Shown: piece by piece, positions 51,469 through 63,454 of the stretch
How positions within the stretch are numbered: the stretch's first letter is position 1
Layout: every line of letters starts with the position of its first letter
Assembly: GCA_905221605.1 (NCBI GenBank)
Contig: CAJNDS010002580.1
Span: forward strand, 289,693-353,692
DNA length: 64,000 nt
Direction: 5' to 3'
Origin: Symbiodinium natans
Taxonomy: Eukaryota > Sar > Dinophyceae > Suessiales > Symbiodiniaceae
Position numbers and translations under genes: made by a program
Notes under the pieces: model-generated
What the model was told of the DNA's origin: nothing
The model's database searches: none
The model's input: only the letters and a program-made list of their open reading frames with translations

Positions 51469-54026
51469 TGGGCGTGCGTGTGTGTGCGTGTGTGCGTTTG
51501 TGCGTGCGCGTGTGCGCGCCATGCCCATCTGAACAGTTCTTTCTTGCGCCTGGCGAGTTGGCATCTCATGTGTAATGACAGCCTAAGGGAAGTAATGACA
51601 CTTGTGTACCCCCTTGTTTCAATCTATACTTAAAGTAAGTTAGCCACCAGCATTCCGACCCGGACCATGCTGCAATCAATCCTCTACCGGCCCTACTCTT
51701 CAGTGTCCACAGGGTGGAAGAATCATTGCATAGGTTTTGGATCAAAAACACTACAATACAGTTCCGGGCTCAAAAAATATTACTGCAGGCCCCTTGCATC
51801 ACAGGTTAATGGTGAGTTGATCATATATCGCATGGGCTTTGGAGGAAGGACGGTTTGTTTGTTTCACATGAGTTGGTTCAAAATGTTTGTTAAGGTCCAG
51901 CCGTCGCAAGCAGTGCACCCTTGCAAGCGCGAAAGTGGCTGACATGTTGTTCAAGAAGCAATGATAAACCTGGCTTCGCACGTAGTACCCACTCGGCCTC
52001 CCCCTTGTTATGTCTTGTTGCCTGCACGGCCGCACGACGCGGACATGCCATTTGGCCGCTGAGGATGAGAAGGCACGAATCCGGCAGCTGCGAAATACGG
52101 CGCTGGGTTGGAGACTTGCTTGATATCCTGCCCGGACAGCAAGACCACATGACGTTGGTGTGCGCACTGCAAAATTTTCAAGGTCATTTGACCTGGCTGC
52201 GGGGCCACAACCTAGGCTTGGTACTTGTGAGTTCTTGTTTGGGTATGTTGATCTTTTGGGACATCTAGGGGGCCAAGATGTGACAAGTGTTGGATGGGCG
52301 TCTTGGGTTGAGGTGCTGACCTCGTGCCGACCTGGAAGGTGCAGCAGTGCATTCGTCACAAACAGAACCAGATAGAACATGCAACAAGCGTAACAGATCA
52401 GAATGAAGCTCGACTGCCTTTGCCATCTGTACCCAAAATTGAAGGTCCTGAAGGCAAAGTCTGAAGATCTGCAGTCGAAGAACAGGTTGAAAGGCAGCTG
52501 CTGCGGCCCTTGCGAATATGGGTTTCATTGTGTGCCGAGTTTGGAATTTCAGGACCTACCCGGATTGGAGGCGACATTTGGTAGCGGCCTTGAGTCGCTT
52601 GCATGCGGAGTCGACGTCCTCCAGCATCACACTCTTCGAATCTCAGGTACAAGGCATACACTCCCAACAGCCAGAAGGCGGATGTCGATTGCCCCTTGCA
52701 GCACGTACATGGTTGTGCATCCCGTGCAGGACTGGTGCTGGAAAGGCAGCTTTGTGAACGAGGCGCGAAGCTTCTCAAGCCGCCACATGTCCTGAAATCG
52801 ATGGCGACAGGTTCGTTTTCTCGCAGAGAGCCAGAAGCCAAACGGAGCTATACCAAAACAGATTGAGACATCGTCCTGACATGCCGAAGCCTTCTGCCCA
52901 TTTCAGGTCAGAACATGCCACTAGCATGGCTCAGCGTCAAGACGGCCCAACGGCTGTTTCAGCAAGACCCCAGCTTCAAAAAGGCACGAGCTGCACATCA
53001 GCTGAAGTGGAGTCCGACCGCCGTCGATATATTGCACACACGTATATTGTAAACTGGTCGTCAGGCCGTGGTTTATCACGTGGTCGCGGTCTCCACAGAT
53101 CACAGCCGTTATTTGTGGAGCAGAGAGCTGAGCCCCCACACACACACGCGTCGCATGCAGGGTCCCAGGGTCCTGCACAGAAGTCCCAAGGCGATGCCTT
53201 TGTTCAGCTGCTTACGGTCATCCAAGAGGAGCAAAGCTTTGAATACGGGCGAGCCGAGTGCTTACTGGCAGCGCCGTCTGTGTGCATTTGCGACCAGTCA
53301 CCTATACACGGGCTTTGCCTTGGTGCATCATGCATCTAAGCAGTTCATCCTCGCCCATAGCGGCCTTTACAGCTTTATACCTCAAGCTCGGTGATAAGAA
53401 TGAAAGGGAGATTGCAAGACTGGGTTTCCATTTTCTTGAAGCTTCACAGTCGCTTTGGATCCATGGAAGGTTTGCAACCCAATGTTGAGCAAGCAAGGTG
53501 TGCCTGTCTCCAGAAGACATGGCCCAGAAGTACCCCCAGGACACTTTTTGCTTTATGTGGGGCTCGAGAAGAGAGTTCCCAAAGCATTCGAGATGGATTT
53601 TGAGAAGCCCGAAGCTGTTTGCCGATTTTGCTGTCAGGCACGGTTTCCAACTCCTGGCAAGTACGAGAAGGTGAAGAAGGATGAGGCCACCCTCAGAAGT
53701 TTCAGTGACATGGCAAGGACAGCAAGATAGCACTGAATCCTTGCAGTGCGAGGCCGTGACAAGACCAGTTCCCGCGCTGCTCGTACGAAGCACCTTCGAC
53801 TGCTTACCATGGAGCCGTTGACGCGGTGTATGTTGCTGCGTCTGAGCGTGATATTTGGGGCAGGCATTGGGAAGTCCACGACGCCACCTGCAAAGAGCTC
53901 AATTACTGGGCCCCGCACGATGCCATGAGCACATACGAGTCGCTGCTACGACGCTGTGAGGAACCGCCGCCGCTTCCCGAAAGGTTGCCGCAAGAGACCC
54001 AGTCCACCAAACATAGCTTCACGTAG
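50941..54026 (+). CDS. Unrecognised multi-exon gene ending at TAG 54024-54026
   Basis: Coding-like exons on the + strand: near 50.94-51.00 kb (DPFKNLNSVWLGGGDK); near 51.05-51.12 kb (TESTAQEDSDEEDVPSFTRN); 51.27-51.33 kb (QELQEKAAKKAAKEKFLEAE); near 52.05-52.11 kb (LAAEDEKARIRQLRNTAL); near 52.73-52.81 kb (LVLERQLCERGAKLLKPPHV); 53.5-53.7 kb; and the last exon. The order runs from acidic to helical segments. No domain was recognised. The exon at 51.27 kb is followed at once by a GT and GGGCGC microsatellite, so its donor is lost in repeat. The gene may begin at 49183. Confidence 0.45.
51329..51480. repeat. Compound (GT)n and (GGGCGC)n microsatellite
   Basis: (TG)n occupies about 51328-51387 with GTGTGC interruptions, then GGGCGC is repeated about fourteen times to about 51468, then GT-rich sequence again. 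Frames on both strands stay open as Val/Cys, Ala/Arg and Arg/Pro repeats, which are artefacts of the repeat. It lies at the presumed start of an intron. Confidence 0.9.
53760..54026 (+). CDS. C-terminal exon, aromatic and charged, unrecognised family
   Basis: The frame reads QDQFPRCSYEAPSTAYHGAV, then VAASERDIWGRHWEVHDATC and LNYWAPHDAMSTYESLLRRC, and ends TKHSFT before TAG 54024-54026. The density of W, Y, H and charged residues and the long open frame make it a confident coding exon. It is the end of the gene of 50.9-54.0 kb. I do not recognise the family. Confidence 0.6.
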   Translation, partial: QDQFPRCSYEAPSTAYHGAVDAVYVAASERDIWGRHWEVHDATCKELNYWAPHDAMSTYESLLRRCEEPPPLPERLPQETQSTKHSFT

Positions 54027-54452
54027 GGCTGGTACGAGCCTGTTAGGTGTCCCGTTGCGTATGAGATGACGGAGCCGTGGATGAGCCATGAGCCCAGCAC
54101 CGAAACATTCAATTCAGAAAAGGCAAAAAGCAATGTCAAATGTCGGAAAAGAAACAGCTCCCCCTCTGTTTGACAGGCATATTCGCCTCGAAAGCTGAGC
54201 AGAAGAACGTGATGAACAACTTCCGGAGCAGGACCCGCAAGCCCCCTTGTCGAACACAGTCTGCTTGCCCCACCTCGAGTCCACATCAGACAAGGAACAT
54301 CCAGTAAAAGCTCATTCTCAAAACGCATGTCTGTGTGAAGACATGGGTGTTGTAAGAAACTAAAATCAGACAAAGCGACAAAGCTCCTCGCGCTGCCGTG
54401 TGTGTGCATTGTCACGTTGTGCACGTGGCGCAGGACCTCAACCTACCAAACA
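54027..54452. other. Intergenic spacer between two + strand genes
   Basis: About 425 bases with no coding frame on the + strand. A minus-strand 173-codon frame (53903-54424) overlaps the confident terminal exon and is taken as a shadow. Confidence 0.45.
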
Positions 54453-54782
54453 ATGAGCCCAGGCCGAAGTGGCAGATTTGGGGAGCTTGAAGAGTTTGAC
54501 AACGAAGAAGGGGAAGGCAATGAAGAGGCTGAGGAGGAAGAGTTAGAAAATGACGAGGAAGTCGAGGACTCTGATGAAGATGTCGGCCCGGCTGGCCTGG
54601 ATGCGACGGGTTATGAGGAAGACCAGCCGGAAGATGAAAGCGAAGGCTTCGACAGCATCAGCGAGAATGGGGAAGATGACAGAGAAGAGAACCCTCAAGA
54701 CGAGGACAAAGGATTCGAGGAAGATTCTGCCCCTCGCGCCACGGAGCTTCCGATGACGGAAGCTGAGCAAGACGTGGATCAG
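54453..54782 (+). CDS. Acidic first coding exon
   Basis: ATG 54453 opens a 110-codon exon in which about half the residues are Glu or Asp (EEAEEEELENDEEVEDSDED). It ends with MTEAEQDVDQ at the GC donor 54783. Such stretches are disordered and common in nuclear or chromatin-associated proteins, but composition alone does not fix a role. The next exon is joined in phase 0 across 101 nt. Confidence 0.7.
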
Positions 54783-57700
54783 GCGGGATGCAATTTAAAA
54801 GCACCCTTACCGTGTGTTGCAGCGCCACACGATTTGTCACATGTATGCCGGCGCTTGTGGCTATCCCTCCTTTTTTCTGGCAGTTTGGTGAAGAAGATGA
54901 AGTACAGCCAGTCTTGGCCCCGGCTCAGTTGTGTTGCACGCACACAGTTATCTCCGTCTACATAGCTGATCGTCATAGTCATCATGTACCCCCGTGACTT
55001 TGCGAGGTCATGCGGGCTTCCAGAAGCTACGAGCTCGGCGAAGACTCAGAACCAGTGGTCGTGCTCCGAGACAGCTTTCACAGCTTCCGGGACATTGCGT
55101 TTAGCAAGTGGCACCGTCAAGACGGATGACTACAGTAGCATGCATCAGCGCATCAGGAATCAAGTACAGTCATCGCTTCAGCTGAGGCACGGAGAGGGTC
55201 CCGCCGTCAGTCCAAAGAGTGAGGCGGGCACGACACTCAAAGCTCACCTTGCCAGACCATAGGGGGGGGGAAAGGGCGGGGTCACACATTCCAAAACTAG
55301 CATTTAGGAGCCCGTTTCCTTGTTTCACCACGTTGTTCAGTCCGGCTCGCAGTTCGCAGAACAATTCGAGCTCGTCTCACAGTTGTCACAGACCGGTGAC
55401 GCCTCTTCTTGGAAGACTTATCATAAGTTTTTGTGGCCCTTTGATTGGAACAGCATGCAGCAATACGCCGCACAACTGCATGAGTGATTTGGCACGGGTC
55501 GGCATGTCCTTTGGCTCGGGGGCTAGCATGAATTCATTTGGTTGCGCTTGGGATGCCCGGCTCGGGGCCTGGATATCCTGGACACTTTGTTAGGGTCCCA
55601 GATGAGGCCGCAAAATAGCACACCATCAGTCACCTGCGGGGCGAGGCGACGAGGGAAGCCATGGACGAAAGCGGCGGACATTGAGGCTACAGCGTGTCCA
55701 GCAAAACCCAGCAGCTGCAACATTTTTTGCGGCACTTAGGTATAGGGCTGCCTGGGAAATTGGAGGCAAGCTGCAAAGCTGCGGCTTGTACCTATGTGGT
55801 CACAGGTAGTCGCATTATTGTCGAGGCTCGATTGCTTCTGCCCGCGGATTCCTACAGGCAGCTCGCAAAGTGCTCGCAAGCATTTGCATGTCTGCGACTC
55901 TCCCAAAGAATGCTCAGGCCCTGCAAGAACTTCAACACTGCGAGGACGCACGAATTCCAGTTATGGTTTACGTGCCATTTGCTTGCTTCCAGGACTTGCG
56001 TGGTCATCTTGCTGACCTTCTGACAGGCATCAGAGCTACTCCAGAACTTGACTGATCCTCAGTACTTTCTTGGACCCTCATGTGCGGCGCAAGCCACATT
56101 AGACCATACTCTTGAGGCTCGCAGCTTTGCAGCTGCAGATGGAGTGCTCTCGATTGCCGCAGCTGCCGCGCAGAGCTTGGAAGTATTCCTCTTCCGTTCC
56201 AAAAGCAAAAGAGTTGGGATCCCACTTCGAGGCGAAGGCTCCGGAGGATTATCCCATTCAGCTTTATGTCAGTCACCCAGCTCGACATGCAACATTCAAA
56301 CCTCCTTCTGAGTGGGACGAGGCCTTGCATGTGATGGCCGTCCTCGTGCAACAGCATCAAGTTTCCAGAAGTTCCAGCGTTGCCTCTGCAGGCTTCGGAT
56401 CTGCACCTGCCACTCATCGAGTTTACAAGAGTTTACAACGCTCACCTCGTGCTGTAGTAAGCTACCGTACCTTATCAGCAGCTTATCAGATCTAGATTTG
56501 GTTAAGTACCAATTAGCTCGATGACTTCTCTAGCAAGCAGGCAACATTTCAGCAGATGCCACAGCTGCTGTAACCGCCGTTGCAAGTGCGGCAGGGTGCC
56601 TGGGCTCAAGAAGCCTTACTGACCATCCCATCTGGCACCTCCTTGAGGGCTTGTTCTTGTTCTCTCTGACACAAAACTTAGTTGAATGTGCATGTCTTGA
56701 CTGATGAATCCATCCACTTCTCACTTCTGGAGCAGAGTGATCTGAGGCAGAGGTTTCCGGACAAAGAAATTCGGCAACAAGTATGCCAGGCTGGCTTCAC
56801 ATGCCAAGTTTTCGATAGTAACCAGCTGGGTGAAAATGATAACAGTCTTAAGTAAACTTCAAATAGTAGCTAGACAGCCAGGCCCCGGCCATAGGCCGCA
56901 CATGGAGGCTTGACGTGCAAGCATCAAATATTTGGTCACCAGGCATCCAGGATGATCAAACTAGCTTCACATGATCTGCGACCATGCTTTTAAGGGCGCC
57001 AGCACGTTCTACAATTGGGCACTCATGGGCTGGTTCATCTGCCCGTCGATACTAGGAGACTTCAGCAAATAAGCCCGTCAAAAGCTAAAACATGCTTCGA
57101 CAGGTTTATGCATCTTTGGCCGCATGCGGCGAGCTGGCAGCAGCAGCTGCAGCGCAGGCTCTGGGGCCCTGGGAGGAAGAAATGCAAAACAATGTCGGTG
57201 AACGCATGCTGCGAGTTTGCCGACAGACTGCTAGCATGTCAATGGCAGGCGGGTGCTGCGCAGGCCAAGTGAAGCCACTAGGCAGTTCATCTTTGGCAGG
57301 CTACAGTCTTTTTGACCAGGTAGCCAGTGAAGCCTATGCGTTGGATCAAAGCGGCACAGCCGGCAAGCACCTCGTGAATTCTGCGCACCGCCCACAGGAA
57401 ACAGTTTGTCATATCCTGAGACCTCCACACCTGAATAATTCAGAGGCTGAAGACTTCCCAAGCCCTCACGGAGGCTCGGCTTCGATGTAAAGTCACATAC
57501 GGAAGAGGGTTGAAGACGAAGAGTTGCGCAGGCGGGCGTCCCTTGCACGGAGCTGGACGAACTGCTGGCAGTGCTGCGGCGCAATGCGCACAGTCCAGAA
57601 TTACAGGCCCTGGGTGTGGCTGCGAAAAATGTTGCATGCGACCGCGTCACAGCATGGAAGGTTCATCGTGGCTCTTATTTCACAGCTGCTTTGCCAAGAC

Positions 57701-60700
57701 CCTGCGTCGGCAGGTGATGGCCTGCAAGGCTGTGCATGGCCACCTCAAGACGAACGGCAACAGAATTAGCCAAAGGGCTGCGACAGATGTGTTGACTGCC
57801 GTTCTGGCTGGCATAGAGGCCCATGCTATTCAGCCGCTGACACAACGTGAGAGTATTTGGCCTCCGGAAGTTCCGGAAGGAGCATGCGGCGCACTTGGAG
57901 CTGCAGTTGACAGCCTCAAGATTGCTCGCAGCCGCTTGCCTCAGTAGCTGCCTGGGACTTCCAGACAGCCATCGACTTGCACAATTGTGTTTTGTGAGAG
58001 AGAGAGAGAGAGATTTTTTCATCGTTGCGCATGTCACCATACATCTTGATAGGCCTTCAGGGACAGGGCGAGATCCTTTTTGCGTAGGCACCAAATGTGA
58101 GACAGACACCAACTTGACACAACTAGACCCCAGAGCAGAGAGCAACACATAAGGATGTATTGGCATCGGCGGCACCTGGCCATGCTGACGCAGATTGGAC
58201 CCTGTGTTGACGAGATCTCGTGAGTCCAGGGGGTACTTGTAATAACTGCAATGACGAAAGACGTAGATTCGGGATTCAGACACTGCAGGGTTTGCCGCCG
58301 ATAGGGCCGGGGTATGCGGCAGAACAAGATGCACGCATGTGCTTCCTAGACCCCAAGCAGTGTGAGACAAAACAAGAGCATCCCCAAGAGCACCCAGCGA
58401 GTACTCGAAGAGCTTTCCATGATCCCCACAAGCACTCCAAAACAATTCCAAAACCACTTCAAGAGCACTCCCGGGCCCAAAGGGACTGGGACGACGGCTG
58501 CTTCGCAAGGATGCGGACGGCACCCCAGAACCATGTGAGAGCAAATTAGAACGGATCGAAGCCAAGAGCAACTAAAATGCAAGAAATGTGCGATCTTGCG
58601 ACGCGGAGCGCCTCAAAGCGACGCAAGCCTCAAAAAGCGCACAGGACTTGAGCGGGAACACGATTTCGAGTACGGAATGTGCACGCGACCTAGGCGAGCA
58701 AAAAAAGTGCGAATTGAAGTGGGCTCTGAACCAGGCCTCAGCGCCTAGGCGGTAGCGTCATGGGAACACCCAGAGGTCGTCGGTAACAAGTTGAAACGCG
58801 CACGGGGTCCACAGGAAATACCGTGCCGCGCGGGCGCGCTGCTATTTAGTCTAAACATGACAACCCCAAAGCGCAAGCACTGTTTGGGAGAAAGACGAGG
58901 ATAAGAAAGGCGCCGTGTGATATGCAGCACCTCACAGGGCTGGTCGCTGCCTCTTGCGATGCGCCAGGCGCAGCCTACGAACCGCTGGCAGCCAAAGCTG
59001 CTGCGACCTGCTCAGATGATTTTCCGAGTACTTGCTTTACGTCGAGGCTTTCAGCACGTTTCTGAACTCTTGCATGTCCAAGGCTACAGTACTACAAGCA
59101 TGTATCCGTTTTGCTCGGGGCGGCGACGTGTGTGAGAAGCTGCAACAGGTGTTGCTTTCTGCTTTTGAGCGGAATGGCATGTTGCATTTTCCGTTGGGGT
59201 CAAATGTTCATACCAGCAAAACTTGCCACAGGCATTCGTTCGCATCAGCGCAGACTTGCCAGCGGAGGTTGTGTGTTTGCTTGCTTGCAGCTGGCCGGTG
59301 TCACATCAGTTCAGGCTTGCACTTGTCCCACAGAACTGCAGGCTGCACAGGACATTCTCAAGTCTCATGGGCCCGACTCAGAGCCTTTGCATTGGGTCGG
59401 CGGCTTAAACGAAGACTGTACACAATGCCATCAAAGATTCCCGATGGCAGGTGAAAGCAGCCAGCATGTCCCAGGGAAGCCCCTCTTTGCAGAAGAACAT
59501 CTTCCGGTGCGCAAGCAGGCCTTGGTTGTGCGTGTTCTTGCCCCCCCTCCCCCCACAAACCCGACACCCTAATCCCTGTTGAGATCTCGTCCTTTCCTTT
59601 GGATGTCCTGTCGGATCGGCTGGTGAATTGGGATGCCGCCCTGTAGTTTCAGTACCGCTGGAGGGTGGTCCCGATGATGTACAGGTTCACAGTGCAGTTG
59701 CTCAGACTCAGAGATAGCGCCGAGTGATCCCTCAATGGGTGGCAACAAAACCCCTAAAACCCCGCCCTCAAAGGGTTTGTGTGGCTGGTCTGCTTGGCGA
59801 GTGGCAGAATAAACCCATAAGCCTAGCACCCTAACGCTTAAAAAAGCTTAAACTAAACCCCAAGACGATAAACCCCATAAGCCCTAACATAACACGACCA
59901 TAAAAAGCAATAAAGATGCTGGAACGTTCTATCTGACTGCAGGCTATTGAATCAAGGCTTTGGCCCAACGCTGGCAGAGATGGGGGCTGCCGAGCTGGTC
60001 GTCGAGGCAATTGGTTGCTGCACACCATCCGCATCGCCATATCTGTTTCTTGCTTCATTGCTTGGGGCAACCAATCTTGGGCTTTGAAGGCTATGCGCCG
60101 TTACCCTTTGGATGTCGGCCTCCAGAGAGCCGCGTGCGAGGCTGTTTCGGGCATGCCCGACGACGTCCTGAACAGTGAACAGCCACTAAATGCAAAGAGG
60201 AGGGTACGGTCCCCTGTGAAAAAGGTTTCCAGAAGCGGATCTGACAAGCCATCGTTGATGTATACACAGACTCGTTGGCTGGAGTTGGCTCTATTCTCTT
60301 GCCCTTGAGCCAGGTGCTGGCAGGAATTGCATGGTGCGACACTGACTGTGCTGTCCGTGCTGGAGGACACAAGCCCAAAGCCCCAAACCTTTCAACCCAG
60401 ACTAATCCCGAAGAACCCCCTTTTTTTTGCAGATTTGGTGCGTCTATATGTTAAACCCGGACAAAACCACCACCAAGGCTATATATGAACAATGTTCAAC
60501 CATGCAGTTTTGTTCTGAGGAAAGCTCAGTGTAGTGAGGCCAGGCCCTGCAAAGTGAACTGGAGTGTTTCAACCCAGCCTTAATCTGATGTCCGAGTGGC
60601 GACCGATTAAGGCTTGCTCTGGCCTGTGATTGTGTTTTGCTTGCTTTGTTGCAGGACTGGAAGCCACTATGCAAGCCCTACGACTTCACCAACCGTATGC

Positions 60701-62652
60701 ATGGGCAGGGCTCTTGGCGCATGCACATTACAGGGCCATCGACTGCACGAGTTGAAGGCTGCAGAACTGAACCAGGTCTGTATGGCTGCTTTACAGTCAC
60801 TGCTGGTTATCTGCATGAAGCACAAGCAGGTGCGGAGGCTTTAAGTGCCAGCTGCCAGTGTCACGTATGCGTCTTCGGGAAAGAAAGCAGGACACGTAGG
60901 ACTCGCAGCATAGAGACATCTGGGGACACCCTGTCACAGGAGCTCCCACACCTGGCCGATTTGTGGGATTTGACGATGGGAGCCTTGCGCCAGAGGCTTA
61001 TGCTGAATCCTTTCGAAAAAGTCCCCACACATCCCCACACCCTCTCAGTGCTCAGAGCCTTTGCGCTTCGTTGAGGTCAACATCCCAAAAGCCAACGCGT
61101 AGTCCAAACTGCGAGCCTCGACTTCGGACAGGGGGCTTTGCATTTGCATGAGCAATTGCGCGAAGCTTTGAGAGACACAAGCCCACTTCCTTCGCGTTGA
61201 GGAAATGAGAACACCCGAAAGCGCAAAGTGCTTGAACATGCATCTGGAAGAGTCAAATCCCAAAGTGCAAGCGTAGCACACGCTCTCATGAGCTAAGATG
61301 CCCTCCCTTGAGGCTGGAAAGTAGCATTGGGGGTGAATATCAGGGCGCGGGAAGGTTTTCAGGCCATGTGCGCGTGAATGTGCGTGTGTACAATCGCGTG
61401 GCTGGACTTCCGACAGCAAATGTCGGTCAGATTCGGTCAGATTCGGTCAGATGCTCAGAGACGCAGGGTCGAGAGGATCTTACACACGGGGGGGGTGTCG
61501 GTGCTTTCTTGGCTTATGCTTCAAGCCCCAGATTGCAAAGCACCAAAGATCAAGTTTTGGCACCTTGCAAATTGCAGGAATTTCTTTGTGCCTCGGCGAA
61601 CCTATTTTGCACCATCTCTTACATGACTATTTCATCATCTTTCAGCATCTACTTGATCTCCGATCCTGACTCTGGGTCGAAAGACTGTCAGCTGAAGCAC
61701 AGTACTGGAACCAGATTTCGGCGTGTTCGTTGGTTCATGAAAGTCAGATCCCGAGTGTGTGTCTGTTTCCGGAGTGATCCCGGGCTCCGGGCTCTCGGGT
61801 TCGCCATCCTCGGTCGTCACAAGGAGCCTCGTATCCCCTTCGCGTTCCGAAAGAGCGACAGGTACAAGAATGAGGCCCCTGGGCTTCGCCATCTTCGTCA
61901 TTTTTGGAGCCTCATATCTTCCTCGCGTTCAAAAAATGCCGACAGTTACGAGGATGGGCCCCTCCCCAAGCCTAAAACCCTAAACCCACACTACAGAGGT
62001 GGGGGTGGGGCAAGACTGCTAAACCAGACCCTACCACACCACACGGACATGGCTCCCCGTGTGCAGCTTAAGCTGTCGGAGAGATGCTTTACATTTTACA
62101 TCTAGTTACCCGAATTGTCTCGATTCGTCCCGGTACGGTTTTGGCATTGGCTCCTGCACTGCCTGCATATTTCATGTTGCGACTACGCAGCTGATTATGC
62201 GCCTGTTGGGTTTGCTGGAGTGCATGCTACATGCTACAAGTAACTTGTACTGCAGTTTACAACAGCTAGCAACATGCTGCTACAAACGTTTCCAAGATCC
62301 CAAGCAATTGAGATTGCGTCCTGCCAATTTGCCCAAGGAATGACGTGCTGCAGGCCCTGTCCAGTTCTGAAAAGAAGCAGGCTGTCGAAGAAACTTGTCG
62401 CATGGCTGCCAGCACAGTCGTCAGCACAACAACAACAACTGCAGTGTTCGAGTTCTGTCCCATACAGGAGCTCTACCTTCTGAACCAGTCTGGCAACAGC
62501 GTCACGCGAAGCCCACGAAAGTCCTGGCATGGCGGCCTGTCACCTGCATGCGCCAAGTGCCAACAAGGAGACGTCATGCAGAGCAGGTTCAGGTTGAACA
62601 GCAAAAAGATCGGAGGCGGATTGTGACAGAGTATTTGAATGCTCCATGGTGA
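54453..62652 (+). CDS. Long multi-exon gene: acidic N-terminus, then helical HEAT/ARM-like segments
   Basis: Exon 1 (54453-54782, 110 codons) starts MSPGRSGRFGELEEFDNEEG and is extremely rich in Glu and Asp. A GC donor in phase 0 joins exon 2 (54884-54930, FGEEDEVQPVLAPAQ). A GT donor in phase 2 joins exon 3 (from 55024, SYELGEDSEPVVVLRDSFHS). Later coding-like pieces include WKTYHKFLWPFDWNSMQQYA near 55.4 kb, ALQELQHCEDARIPVMVYVP near 55.92 kb, SLAACGELAAAAAAQALGPW near 57.12 kb, ELDELLAVLRRNAHSPELQA near 57.56 kb, EAFSTFLNSCMSKATVLQAC near 59.04 kb, LDVGLQRAACEAV near 60.11 kb, VCMAALQSLLVICMKHKQ near 60.78 kb and finally EQQKDRRRIVTEYLNAPW before TGA 62650-62652. Helix pairs of the type LQRAACEAV suggest HEAT/ARM repeats (inference). 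It could be more than one gene. No pathway is assigned. Confidence 0.5.
57948..59035. other. Intron-like gap with a GA microsatellite
   Basis: A short (GA)n run lies at about 57996-58012. The minus-strand 298-codon frame (57675-58571) overlaps well-supported + strand coding near 57.7-57.9 kb and shows no domain, so it is treated as a shadow. Confidence 0.4.
59739..59905. repeat. Degenerate CCCTAAA-like tract in an intron
   Basis: CCCCTAAAACCCCG, CACCCTAACGCTTAAAAAAGC, AAACTAAACCCCAAG, AAACCCCATAAGCCCTAAC and similar phrases follow each other for about 170 bases. The composition resembles decayed TTTAGGG telomere repeat on the minus strand. Confidence 0.5.
60870..62190. other. Intron-like gap with short repeats
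   Basis: A 10-bp unit (ATTCGGTCAG) is repeated three times near 61425-61454, and CCTAAAACCCTAAACCC lies at about 61969-61987. Open frames here are not distinguishable from background. Confidence 0.4.
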
Positions 62653-62908
62653 GACGAAGCACGCTTCTAAGAAGAATATGCGAGTCCAAGAAATCTGTCA
62701 TGCAGGTTTGGTTTCGGCATCTTGCTTGAATAGACCCTTTCTAAGGGCCTATACTCCCTATACCCTACGAAAGGGAGGTCCAACGAATCTAAAAATTTGA
62801 GTTCAATACGACGATAAGACCCTTTGAATGTAAATACATATTTCCGCCCCGTCGGATGCCCCGCCTCCTCTTCCGGTCCATTTGGCTGCTTGTGAGGGCC
62901 TTGCAGGG
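62653..62908. other. 3' flank of the HEAT/ARM-like gene
   Basis: No gene seen. Short direct repeats (CCTTTCTAAGGGCCTATACTCCCTATACCC region near 62735) precede the foldback element. Confidence 0.35.
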
Positions 62909-63230
62909 GGATCCTGAAAATTCCGGGAATTTTAATACTTTTTGTCTAAAAATCCTGGGAATTTTGGAAATTCCCGGAATTTTAGGAATTGTCCGGATTG
63001 AGGTTTGGGCTTGCCGGGTTGGATTTAAGGTTCCAGCGCAACAGTGATGACGTGGGTGCCCCTTCACCTTCAAGGAAATCTTCAAGGAAATCTCTTGGTC
63101 CAGGGTAGTTCCGATGACGGTCGCCGCCCGCCAGCTGTTCAAGGGGGTTCGGCCTCACGATCACATATCAGCAACAGCTCTCGAAAAATCCTAGGAATTC
63201 AAATTTCCGGGAATTTTCGGGATCCCCGGG
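62909..63230. mobile_element. Foldback element of about 320 bp
   Basis: The left end GGGGATCCTGAAAATTCCGG (continuing GAATTT) is mirrored at the right end, which on the minus strand reads GGGGATCCCGAAAATTCCCGG and AAATTT (63203-63230). Further in, AAAAATCCTGGGAATT on the left pairs with AATTCCTAGGATTTTT on the right. The interior also holds several TTCCGGGAATT half-sites. There is no coding capacity. It looks like a non-autonomous inverted-repeat element; no clear target duplication was seen. Confidence 0.6.
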
Positions 63231-63454
63231 GTTCAGGGTTTTACGCTTTATGGTGTAGGGTTTTGGGGTTTAATGGAAATTGTATAGGGTTTGTGTCCGG
63301 AGTTTTGTCGTGTTTTGGGGGGTTTTGTTTTTTGATGTTTTTTGCTTTTGCTGTAATGGTTTGGGTTCTGTCGGGTGTGGTGGGGGGTGGGTGGTTTTGG
63401 GGTGCTGAGGGGTTGGGGCTGAAAGGCTGTTTTTTTGGGGGGTTTTCCCGAATG

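Noticed and set aside
51240-51575. Open frames of about 109 residues on both strands across the GT/GGGCGC repeat
   Set aside because: They consist of Val/Cys, Ala/Arg and Arg/Pro runs produced by the microsatellite.
57675-58571. 298-codon minus-strand frame
   Set aside because: It overlaps + strand exons with clear coding character (LDELLAVLRRN, VMACKAVHGHLK) and contains no domain; it probably reflects open antisense frames.
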